64,000 nt of DNA, taken from the NCBI RefSeq assembly GCF_001680005.1, contig NC_033564.1:2519429-2583428 (forward strand). The letters are read 5' to 3'. Under the pieces are notes generated by a model, which searched no databases, was not told where the DNA came from, and saw only the letters and a list, made by a program, of their open reading frames with translations. Of this stretch, positions 1 to 10,309 are shown in pieces. Source of the stretch: Plasmodium coatneyi (taxonomy: Eukaryota; Apicomplexa; Aconoidasida; Haemosporida; Plasmodiidae). How positions within the stretch are numbered: the stretch's first letter is position 1; every line of letters begins with the position of its first letter. Both the position numbers and the translations under genes were made by a program.

Positions 1-131
1 CATTTGTTTATATTCAACAAATGGATAACTAAAAAATAATATATATATGCACACAAAACATATATGTAATGCAATGTGTGCAATATAATGAAAATTTGGG
101 CACATTTACATATTGCTGGTTGCACCTGTAG

Positions 132-1358
132 GATTCCATTTTAAAGAATTTACCTTCAAGAACAATATATAGCGATTTGTACAGTGGCGGACACCAATGT
201 ATTCTGAAGGAGCAGAAGGAACAGGACCTAGAGAAAGGGTTAAAGGGACACGATGATATTAATAATTATGCAGAACAAATTGTAAATGCTGCGTGCTACG
301 TATCCAAATTGGGAAATGAGCGCAACACCTCTCTGCATTATGAACGTCACAATTTCATCTATTATGGGACAGGGGATATGATAATAAAAAATGGGAAATG
401 TGGTGATGAATTTCGACGTTTGATAAATACAATCTGCACTGAATTGAAGACTTGGTGTATGAGTAATAAATGTGTAGTTACATGCACTAATATTAATGAG
501 GAAATTTTCACCCAAAGAAAAACCATATTCGATTATTACTATGACTACAAAACTTTAGAAGGTTGGTCACAGAATTCCTCTTACCACAGTTCCCTCTGCA
601 CTGGGGATGCATATTCCACCTACCTCAACACAGTTGAAGCAGCTTATCAAGCTGTAAGTGCAGATTGTGAAGAGGGAGGAAAGTCTACTACGGACGACTA
701 TTGTAAGGAGTATAAAAAAACATATAAAAGTTATAGTGAGGGGGATAAGTTACAAAAATTAAAATGTACTCCGGTATCTAAACCAGGAGCTGAAGCAGGA
801 GCAGCAACTGAATTACAAACTGTGCAAGTTCAAACCGTAGAAGATACAACCTCCTCCGGTGGTAGTAGTTCTGCTGTCCCTGCTGCCATCTCTTCTACCA
901 TTGCAACAATAGGATTACCAACAATCCTATTCTTTTTATATAAGGTATAGTAATTACCACCAAAACCACTATATATTTCGAATATATATATATATATATG
1001 TGTATATATATATACATATAATGTATTATATACATTCATATATACGTTGTACACATATACATATTCATACATACATATATACATGTATATGTATATATGT
1101 GTATTGTATGTCTATATGTGTGTATATATATTTACCCCTTTCCCTTTTTTATTTTAGTATAATTTCCTACCTGATTGGTTCCATAACACATTTAAGGGAG
1201 GCACAAACAGAAGTAGCAGCAGAAGAAGGGAAAGAAGATCAGTTGATCGTCATTTTGATGCGTTTACAGAAGACGACTCATCAACATTAGGTGACTCCAC
1301 AACAGTAGATTATTCTACAGTAGCACGCTCCAAAATAGCTGATTCTATGGCAGAATGA
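132..1358 (+). CDS. KIR/PIR variant surface protein, 5' partial, tail cut by an in-frame stop
   Basis: Member of the Plasmodium interspersed repeat (PIR; KIR in this clade) family, variant proteins expected at the infected erythrocyte. Exon 2 is 132-944, after a TAG acceptor at 129-131; it opens with the family start LPSRTIY and holds an ectodomain with paired cysteines, FDYYYDYK and YCKEY motifs. A Gly/Ser/Ala spacer and a TM helix ending FFLYK follow. The donor at 945 and acceptor at 1155-1157 lead to tail exon 1158-1358, starting YNFLPDWF and rich in Arg and Ser. The tail stops at TGA 1356-1358, while the same frame stays open to 1515 and would end in the usual NIRYQPT-type motif. No convincing exon 1 lies in bases 1-131, so it is probably outside the window. 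Family call is firm; whether the allele is functional is unknown. Confidence 0.85.
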
Positions 1359-1517
1359 ACAACAGAAGATGGAGCATCTACCATATATAATGAACGAGCG
1401 CAGCGACGACCACCATCACCACCTCAAAGAAGGGAAAGAACAAATAATGGAAGACAGCTACAATCTGAAGGAAGTACTACACAGCGGAGGCAGAATATAC
1501 GTTATCAACCTACATAA
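1359..1517 (+). other. Orphaned 3' part of a KIR cytoplasmic-tail exon
   Basis: This stretch keeps the frame of the preceding tail exon for 52 codons after the TGA at 1356 and ends at TAA 1515-1517. Its content (STIYNE, Arg/Gln-rich run, final IRYQPT) matches the distal tail of intact KIR genes here, so it was coding until recently or is reached by readthrough. Confidence 0.7.
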
Positions 1518-2715
1518 TATTCCTTCACCACCCCGCGGAAGGGGGGACACAAATGACTACTCAGTTTATACAATGCATAAAGAATAGAATAGCATTTTTT
1601 TTTTTTATTCCTGTTCCTCATATTTTTTTCCTTCCTTTTTTTTTCTTTCCTTCTTTCCTTCATTTGTAAGTTTGAATAAGCACATAAGGAAAAAATACTT
1701 TAGATAGAATGTGAAAAGAAAAAAAAAGAAGGGGGAAAGTACAGACCTCCTTTGTAAAAATGTTCATATATTTAAAAAGAAAAAAAAAGAAAAAAAAGAA
1801 AAAAAAGGAACGAAAAGGAAGGAAAAGGAAGAAGGTACATTAATATATGTAAAAAGTATAATGTGCACATTTTAAGAGTAGGAAGATGTTGTTAGCTCAA
1901 ATGCTACAACGTGCGCCTTCGCTATAAGTGAATCATTTAAAATGTACTCATTAAGAAGAGAAGGAAAAGGAAGGGAAGGGACGGGTTATTTGCTGGGCAA
2001 TAATAAATAGGAGGGAAGAAAATTTTAACAACAAATATTATTATGGAGGTACATATATTTTTCTTCTCTCTTATTCAATGAATACAGTTCCCGTGCTATA
2101 TCCTATTTTAATTCCTTTTATAAAATCATGCTCCTCCCGCATTAAATATTAATGAATGTATATATAGAGAAGGGAGTACTGCGTATTTATGTGGTATGTA
2201 TATTAGCAATTCCATGAACGCCCTTTAAAAAATAACAGTAAAACATAACATAAATTATGCATGTTAGAATTTCTCTTAGGGGGAAGGATGTTGTACGTCC
2301 TTTTATATACATAATAACGCAGTAAGGTAAATAATAATATAATGCTTTGAATTAATGCCCATAACCCAATAGTATAATACATAAATAAAAGGAATGTATA
2401 ATAGGAATTTGCATATTTCCCTTCCCTGTTCTTTATTTCATTTTACTTTCCTTGATGGTAGTGGTGGTGATTTTCTCAATTCTTCTGCTGTTGCCCTAAA
2501 TTATTTATATATATATATAGATAGATAACTTGCTATAATTGCTTGAAGAAATTAAGAAATGTATACTATTTAAGAAGAAAGAATAAAAATGTGATGTTCA
2601 TAATAATAAAGAAGGAGAAAATATTTTCCATACATTATTTTATGTATACATATATATATGGGAGAACCATATATATAGTATAATTTTATTGCACAAATGA
2701 ATGTACATATAAAGA
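1518..2715. other. Intergenic region, AT-rich with purine runs
   Basis: No gene is supported. The first 300 bases carry poly-pyrimidine and poly-purine tracts and the phrase GAATAAGCACATAAGGAA, which recurs near 46691. A block at about 1770-1960 recurs near 32590-32720. The rest is AT-rich and holds no long open frame. The 5' flank and promoter of the next KIR should lie in its last several hundred bases, but no specific element is recognisable. Confidence 0.6.
1770..1960 (+). repeat. Dispersed KIR-flank block, copy 1
   Basis: Contains an A-rich run, then GGAACGAAAAGGAAG and ACATTAATATATGTAAAAAG, followed by TATAATGTGCAC and a GCTCAAA motif. Very similar sequence occurs at about 32590-32720, and the core returns near 57071-57095. 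It lies between KIR loci each time, so it is probably a duplicated flank rather than a gene. Confidence 0.6.
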
Positions 2716-4108
2716 ATGCCGGATCCTGTAAAGGAAACACTCACGGTCAGTTCTTCCTACTTGAATGTTGTATACACACATATATATATATGCATATATA
2801 TATACGCTATATATGTAATACATACATATATATGTATATTGGTATTTATATTTGTAGGCAACGGATTTGGCCAAATTACCCTCAAAAAAAGCGTATGATG
2901 AACTGAACAAAGGATGGGGAAATTCTTATAGCACATTTTGCCCTTGGTTGGATAATAGAAAGACTGCATTGGAAACTGCATTAGATGATCATACTAAAGT
3001 TAAAAAAGAAGCTGAAAAAATATTAAAAGCCTACTGTTATGCGTCCACCATGGCGGGTAGCAATAATCCCTATGGTCAATATTGTCAATATTTTTATTAT
3101 TGGTTAGGAGATTTATTAATTAAAAAATTAAATGACGTTGGTGATTCATCCCCTTTGGACACTATGAAAAAAATTTACGAACAATTCGAGAATATTTCTC
3201 CGGGGAAGGAGTGTAAAAATATAAACCCCAGTATAAGTGAGGAAATTTTCAATAAAGTGAAAATATTGTATGACTACACTCAGGACCAAGATCAAATAGA
3301 GAAACAACTGAAAGCACCCAGTAAAAAGTGTACTGAGAAATATAACGAACATCTGAAGGCCATTAAATCAGCATGTGCCGCTATGGGAGAACATTGTCCT
3401 ACGAGAGACCATAATGATCGATATTGTAACGAGTTCAATGCAAGAAGGGGAGCGGAAAGTGGTAATTACTGTAGCGCAGACAAGATACAGGAATTGCAAT
3501 GTAATGAAGTATCTGAACAGGGGGTATTAGAAGCTGCATCGGAAGCTGCGGCAGCTGCAGCCCCTTCCGGTGGTAGTAGTGCAGTCCTTGCTGCTGCTGT
3601 CTCCAGTGCAGCTGCATTAGTTGGATTACCAACAATTACCTTTCTCCTATATAAGGTATACAATTACAATTTACAAAAATATATGAGAACATAGTATAAG
3701 TAATATGTAACATACACACATAACATAATATAACATATACATATATAAATATGTATATATATATGCATATGTATGTATAATACATATTCTTTCGAGCCTT
3801 CTTTTTTATAGTATAATCTTTTACCTTCATGGTTTGGTAAACATTTTAAAGGAAGAAGCAGAGGAAGAAGAACAACAATTGAAAATGACTTTGACGACAC
3901 CTTAACAACATACACTACCGATGATTCTACCACAGCATATGGAACAGCACCTTCCACAGTAGCATCAACAACAGACCATTCTACCATATATAGCAGACCA
4001 CTCACGGGAAGAAGGAATAGTAGACAACTGCAACAAAGGCAAAGGAAAAACAGGAACGAACAAAATCAACAAAGGCAAAAAAGAAATATAGCTTATCAGC
4101 TTACGTAA
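2716..4108 (+). CDS. KIR/PIR variant surface protein, intact three-exon gene
   Basis: Exons 2716-2745, 2858-3655 and 3812-4108 join in phase 0 to give about 374 residues. Exon 1 reads MPDPVKETLT and ends at donor GTCAGT. Exon 2 opens ATDLAKLPSKKAYDEL; the ectodomain has the family landmarks CYAS, FYYWLGD, YDYTQDQ and YCNEF. An Ala/Ser-rich spacer is followed by a hydrophobic helix ending in LLYK. The tail exon starts YNLLPSWFGKHF, is basic then Ser/Thr-rich with many Gln and Arg, and ends NIAYQLT. No signal peptide is visible, as is usual in PIRs; export signals are unknown. The start was chosen because it is the ATG whose exon ends LT before a GT donor, the pattern seen in paralogues at 8052 and 35844. 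Confidence 0.92.
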
Positions 4109-5512
4109 TATGTTCCCCGTAGACCTTCCCTTCCCCATCTTAGGAACTGTAATAAATTATAGTTTGTATGTGCTTTAATTGTAAGTATAAAAGAATAGTT
4201 GCAAATGTAAGGAAGTGAATAATTTTAAGTACAGAAAAATGTTAAAGGAATAAATTTAGAAGAAATAGGGTGATACATGTATGACCAGTACCACGCTTAT
4301 TCCATGGATTCCTTCCATTAGCATGGCGGAAAGGTTCCATCATTTTGGAAATATATACAACTGGAATAGGAGAATATATGTAATTGTTACTATAATTTTT
4401 ATTGTTCGATTCACGTTTTTCTTCATTTAATATGGGCACAAGAGTACACTTTGTGTGTTATGAGAAATAATTGGCATAAGGCGGGTGGAAAATTTTGGGA
4501 ATGTCACTCCTTTTTTTTTTATGTTTATGTGTAACTTGGACATTCAAACTGCCGTGCATAATAATTGTACACTTTTATATTCTTATTCTATGCTCCACCG
4601 GAATATATGTCAGTTATAAGAACAATCCATCATTTTTTTATTAGCACAATAATCTAAATGGAGAAAGTGTCGTATATATATGGAATAATTCATTTTTATA
4701 CATTAGAAAAGGAAAGAGGAAAGGGAATTGTTAAAATGGTATACTATCCATTTTTCAATATGAATGAATTATTTCTGTTAAACACACCATTAAAAAAAAA
4801 AAAATAATAAAGGGAAGGGTGACACACGAATATATAAAGTATAACATAAACAAAAAAAGGGGGACCGACGGCTCAAATCACATAATATGCATATAATTCA
4901 CATATATATGTAAATGAATTATTGCCATGCACTTATTAAACAAGAAGAAAAGGTGTAAAGATAACGGAGGATAAATTAAGAGAGTGGTCAATAATTATAA
5001 ATGTAAAAGAAGAAGGAAGTGTTTTACTACAAAGGGGAACAATACTGTAGATATGTGTACCCGCTTATTTCCTTCTAAAAATATAATTAATCCAGCTCTT
5101 TTAAATATATGGTTCATTCATTTATTTTATGGATATGTGCGCAAACTTCACTAAGTATATAATAAATATGTGCACATTTCCTTAAGGGAGGGGGGATGCG
5201 TTCTGTACATATGAACTATACAATACGTACACTTGGAACTATTAATAATCCTTTTTTTTCGAAATAACAAAACAAAACTTAAAATAACAAAGCAAAACAT
5301 AGAATAATACCCGAAGATAGAATAATAACCAAACATAAAATAACCGACATAAATAGCACATATAGATAAAATAACACCACAACATAGATAAAATACCACC
5401 CCACCACATAGATAAAAATAACACCCACCACACAAAAAACACATATAGATATATAAAAATAACACAACTTTTAATATAAATTTCATCATATATAAAGATG
5501 TACATTTGAAGA
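4109..5512. other. Intergenic region
   Basis: AT-rich DNA without a believable gene. Open frames on the minus strand between 5151 and 5664 are translations of an AT/CA-rich minisatellite and are not supported as coding. The last 250 bases are shared with the flank of the KIR at 13711. Confidence 0.6.
5281..5475 (+). repeat. AT/CA-rich minisatellite upstream of a KIR gene
   Basis: Degenerate tandem units of the type ATAAAATAACACCACC and AAACATAGAATAAT, with phrases such as CATATAGATATATAAAAATAAC. Closely related repeats occur at 13366-13672, also just upstream of a KIR with VGVAPG repeats, so it is a paralogous 5' flank. Confidence 0.75.
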
Positions 5513-6922
5513 ATGGCAGTAGGGGGGATCATACTGCAGGAGGTATATGTGTTGTTTTTTTTTGTGTATGCAAAATATATGTATGAGTACAGATCATGTA
5601 GTAATTGGTGAGTGATATAATAGAAATATAGTGGATATAAGTTATCATCTATATATGTGTTCATGTCCTATGAACATTTATATATGTTGCAGGGCGAAGA
5701 TGCATGGACATTGCCCTCAGAAAATGTTTACTTTGAATTTGAGAAAACAAGTAATGGTTGTGGGAAGGGGAAAGATAAACATAGCAAAACGGACGTAGAA
5801 GGAAAAGTAAGGACGACATTAACGACATACGGAATTACTGATAATGATACAGTTCAGGGAATTGCCGATGCCTAGTGCTATGCATGTAACCAGGAGAAGG
5901 ACAAGGGCACCCCATCCTACTATGATCCATGTCATTTTTTTTACTATTGGGTAGCTAATGAAGTGATGAAAAGGTTAGGAGAAAATCATGAACTTCATGA
6001 TGTCATGCGCACACTTCATGGGAACCTGTCAAGGTATGAATGTAATAATAACTGCATTAACTTATATTCCAGTATGAGCAAATCTATTTTCGAAAAAAGG
6101 AAAGCAGTATTTGATTACACCTACAATTCTTATACCTTACAAAAGAAATCGGGGGAATATACACAATTATGTAATTCAAAATGTGAAACACATTTGCAGA
6201 AACCATCATCAGAATATAACACTGTGAATAGCATCTGCACTGGTGGCGACGCTACTAGTGATGAGTACTGTAACGAATATAACACAGAATATAAAAAGTA
6301 CTTTCAAAGCAGACAACTGCCATTAACATGCACTTCAGAAACTGCAGTAGGAGCTACTTTCCCGGGGGTAGGAGTGGCACCTGGGGTAGGTGTTGCACCT
6401 GGAGTAGGGGTTGCCCCAGGAGTTGGTGTTGCCCCAGGAGTTGGGGTGGCACCTGGGGTAGGTGTTGCACCAGGAGTAGGAGTTGCTCCAGGAGTTGGTG
6501 TTGCACCTGGAGTTGGAGTGGCACATGCTGCTGTGTCTGGTGGACTTGCCGCAATTGGATTACCAACGTTGGCTGTCCTCTTCTATAAGGTAAGTAACAC
6601 CACCACACTAACAACCTTCCTTCCACCTACCACCCCTAATAACCTTCCCTTCCTTATCTTTCAGTATAAGCCATGGTCTTCTTGGTTTGGTAACCACTTT
6701 TCCTCTGGAAATGGAGGTAGGAGCAACAGAAGAAGAAGATCAGCGGGACGCATATTTGATGCGTCCACGGAAGACACCTTAAAGGAATATCCCTCCACAC
6801 TTGGTTCGATGATAGTTGACGATTCTACAGATGGAGCATCTACCGTATTTGGTGGGCTACCAACATCCAGAGGAAGAAGTAATAACAGGAGGGGAAAGAA
6901 CATCCGTTATCAACGTATGTAA
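5513..6922 (+). pseudogene. KIR with elastin-like VGVAPG repeats, interrupted by one in-frame stop
   Basis: Exons 5513-5542 (MAVGGIILQE), 5693-6589 and 6665-6922 form a normal KIR layout. Exon 2 begins GEDAWTLPSENVYFEF. A TAG at 5873-5875 sits where the paralogue at 13711 has the Tyr of the AYCYAC motif, so translation would stop after about 70 residues. Downstream the frame is intact: FYYW, FDYTYNSYTL, YCNEY, then nine GVGVA units separated by proline (6361-6525), a TM helix ending LFYK, and a basic tail ending NIRYQRM. Intron 2 is 75 nt, a multiple of three with no stop, so it could be retained without breaking the frame. Pseudogene is the simplest call; readthrough or a sequencing error are alternatives. 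Confidence 0.8.
6361..6525 (+). repeat. Coding repeat: nine elastin-like GVGVA units
   Basis: An 18-nt unit repeats nine times in frame, with varied synonymous codons and higher GC than its surroundings, giving eight exact VGVAPG hexapeptides. VGVAPG is the repeated hexapeptide of vertebrate tropoelastin. The repeat sits in the spacer between the KIR ectodomain and the TM helix. Confidence 0.95.
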
Positions 6923-8051
6923 CAAACACAACAACACATTATGTGGAACACACATATATCATGTGTGTGGAATATAACAACACACGCCACACATTGATTG
7001 GAATGTAATGTAACACATTGTGGAATGTAGAACACACATTGTGTGTGGAATGTAGAACAACAACACAACACAAAACACACATCACATTGTGTGTGTGGAA
7101 TGTGGAACACACATCATATAATTATTAATATATAAAAAGAAAAAGAAAAAAATATAAAAATGGAAATAAAATTAAAAAGAAAAAAGGGGGAATGGGGAAT
7201 GTTAGCTCAAATAGTATAGATAAGGTGAATTTTCTTTGTGCACGAATGAAGTACAAATATGCTCATCCAAAAAGAGAAAAAAAGGAAAAAGGAAAAAATG
7301 GAGTTCATTATTACTGCTGAGTAATCTTAAAATATAAAAGAAGGATGGATGTACTATAAAATGTATTCTTATAAAAAATACATAAATTCCTTTTTTTTTC
7401 ATTTCCTTCTGAATACAATAAACACATAGTTATTTATATTATCTTCCTATTATACTACTAATTTTATAAATTTGAGTACCTCCCTCATTTAATATATAGA
7501 TGAATGTACATTTTAAAAAGAGGAAAAAAATACTCCATACATATATTATGTACGAAGCATGTAATATTTATTAATAATTTTTAATAACCACCATTTAATT
7601 AACAATATAGCACTCTGAATAAGCAATTAGCACATAATACTGTAGTAAATAAATAGAAGAAATTTACAAAAAATTTCATTTCTTCCCCTTTCCTATTCTA
7701 TTACTTTAGTACGTTTACTACTACTTTTTTCTTCCCTATTAAAATATGTGTTCAATGATTTTGATACATACATGTAATGTGTTATCACTATTTGAAAAAT
7801 GGAACAGTATGTACTAATCAAAAAAAGGAAGTAAAAAATTTTTCCGTACCATGTAGGTCCATTAATTATAAACACCATAGAACAAACGGAATTCATTCAT
7901 ATGTATTCTATATGAAAATATGACGACCATGTTAAAAATGAACTAAAAGTATATATACAACAGAAGAATATACACAAAGAGGAATATATATACGCACACA
8001 AATTCGACAGGAACGACAACAATCGCAACAACAATAGGAACAGTATCAACA
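6923..8051. other. Intergenic region
   Basis: Begins with the minisatellite at 6940-7115. The rest is AT-rich, with short homopolymer runs and no long coding frame. The last 120 bases (about 7930-8051) are nearly the same as the flank upstream of the KIR at 35844. Confidence 0.6.
6940..7115 (+). repeat. GT/CA-rich minisatellite after a KIR stop codon
   Basis: Several imperfect copies of a unit of the type ACACACATTGTGTGTGGAAT follow the tail exon directly. ACACATTGTGTGTGGAA is partly palindromic, so each unit could fold. No coding function is likely. Confidence 0.75.
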
Positions 8052-9633
8052 ATGACAGGATCGGCGGAAGGACCACTAACGGTTCGTCTTTTTTCTATCC
8101 AATATGAATAACTAAGTATTATATGTACAATATTTTATCCACAATAGAGTGAAAATATGGAATTGCTCAGGAGCATATATATATATTTCACCTTCCTACT
8201 AATTAAATTTGTAGGAGAATGATTTGGAACAGCTACCTTCCTATAAAGATTACTACAAGAAATTCGAAGAAGCGAAAGGTTCCTGTGGTAGCAGGAGTCC
8301 CACGGGTAGTGTAAGGACTAAACTGGAGGGTCTACAGCAGGATAGTTCTGAGGCTAGGCAGAATGCTGAGAAAATTGCGCATGCTTATTGTTACGCATCT
8401 AAAATGAAGAGTAGTCAAGAGGACAGTTCATCCAATGATGATGCATGGTGTCATTTCTTTTATTATTGGTTAAGGGATTTCATACCGGAAGGACTGTCAA
8501 AGATTGATTTCTCAGGACGTATGAACAAAATTTACACTGCGTTGAAGGAACTGAAGGTTCAAAATGGGTGTGATATGATGGAGACTAATAACATTGACTA
8601 CAAACTTTTTAAAGAAAGAGGAGAGGTACATGATTTTTACTATGATTATGATGAAATACAGAAGCAACTACAACTTCATAACAACTCCTGTGAGAAGGTG
8701 TATCACCAATATTTAAAAAAAGTTGTTTCAGCCTACTGTGTTGTGCATAAAGATTGTGCGAGTAAACAGAATGATGAGTACTGTCAGCAATTTGAAACAA
8801 AATATAACATAAAAATTCAAGATGGGATATCAAAATTAAAATGTAAATTAGTTGGTGGATCAGAAACTATGGATGTTACGGAATGTCTAAGTTCCTTGAA
8901 ACCGGAACTGCAGGAACTGCCGAAAGTTGTTGAATCAAGTCTGATCACCGTAACGGATGCAACCACCTCCCAACCGAACACCACTATAACCATCCCTGCT
9001 ATATCTTCCGCCTTTGCATTAGTGGGACTCCCATTATTAACCTTTGCCCCCTACAAAGTAACTACCACCACAATTACAACTGTAATTACATTTACAAGTG
9101 TAAAAAATATATGGACGCAGAATAGAATGAATATATATATATATACCATTCTTTTTATATATAACAGTAAATATATAGAATTGAATAGACTACACCATGT
9201 ACATATATGGCTCTATATATAGGCATATATATGTGGACATATAAGTGCACATATACATATATACTCCATATATATATGTATACAATGTACATATATATAA
9301 GACGTATTCCTTTCTCATCCCATACGCTCTTACTCCTTTCCTTCCCTTTATTAGTACAACCTCTTACCACCCTGGATCAACAACCGATTTAGAAACAGCA
9401 GCAGCGTAGGCACGCGCAGAAGAAGGAAAAGATCCGCCGTCGAACGCAATTTCGAAACCCTCAGAGCATACACCTCCACACTATATTCAACCGATAATTC
9501 TACACACTATTCCACGGAAAATTCTACCATTTATAATGGTCGTAGGCCACCACCATCTACCAGAAGAGGAAGGGCAAATAATAATGCGCAACAAAGAAGA
9601 AAGAATGTTGGTTATAGTCGTATGGACCATTAA
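8052..9633 (+). CDS. KIR/PIR variant surface protein, intact three-exon gene
   Basis: Exons 8052-8081 (MTGSAEGPLT), 8215-9057 and 9355-9633 join in phase 0 to about 383 residues. Exon 2 starts ENDLEQLPSYKDYYKKF; the ectodomain carries CYASKM, FFYYWLRD, FYYDYDEIQKQL and YCQQF. The spacer is Thr/Ser-rich rather than Gly-rich. The membrane segment (ALVGLPLLTFAPYK) has a proline near its end, so it is less hydrophobic than in its neighbours. The tail begins YNLLPPWI and ends NVGYSRMDH, two residues past the usual end. The flank and exon 1 are close to those of the KIR at 35844, including the CTAACG/GTTCGT exon-intron junction. Confidence 0.92.
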
Positions 9634-10309
9634 ATGTGATGTTCCCCCCCACTACAACCATCTCCTAAAAAGGGGCAAGGAAGGATGGGGGGGGGAAGGT
9701 AATGTTCCCCCACTATCCCCTCCAAAAAGGGGGGGCATATTCCCACAACCTTCTAGAATGGGTAAGGAAGGACCGGAAAGGATGGGGTATATGTACATAT
9801 TACACGAGAGGAGTACTATTATTATTGCACAAGTGCAAAAGTACATATACTATTTCTGTTCACATATATATAATTTCGTATAATTCCATATATTATGTGC
9901 ATGGTTAATTTTTATCCTATATAATTGAGCTATTCAAATAAGTATAGGTAAGTATTAATAAATATTTAATAAATATTGAATAAATATGCACTAATAAATA
10001 TGTAAGGACATTTCCTTCCTATATTTCTGCTTTCAACTATAAGAAGGATGATTTTGATGCGCGCATATACCTATTATCGCTGCTTTGAAAATTGAAGAAT
10101 GTGTATTATTTTAGCTAAATAAAAATTATGACATATGTACACCTGTTCAAAATCTCATCATCATCATTATGGTAATGGTGAACGTACGTATAATTTCCAC
10201 TATTTCAAATTTCAATATTTTGGAACTTATAAATATGTATAGGGGGAAGCACCATGTGCAGGAATAAATATATATTGTATACATATAACCGAACACACAC
10301 ATATAAACA
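9634..10309. other. Intergenic region with G-run/C-run inverted segments
   Basis: The first 150 bases after the stop alternate C runs and G runs (for example CCCCCCC near 9644 and GGGGGGGG near 9688), able to pair with each other. The rest is AT-rich. No gene is supported. Confidence 0.6.

Noticed and set aside
1..131. Possible KIR exon 1 before 132
   Set aside because: The only ATG with nearby frame (21) meets a stop within three codons; no ATG with a phase-0 donor was found, so exon 1 is left as outside the window.
5151..5664. Overlapping minus-strand frames of 62-140 codons
   Set aside because: They translate an AT/CA minisatellite into Tyr/Ile/Phe/Val-rich peptides in all three phases; no start context or homology.
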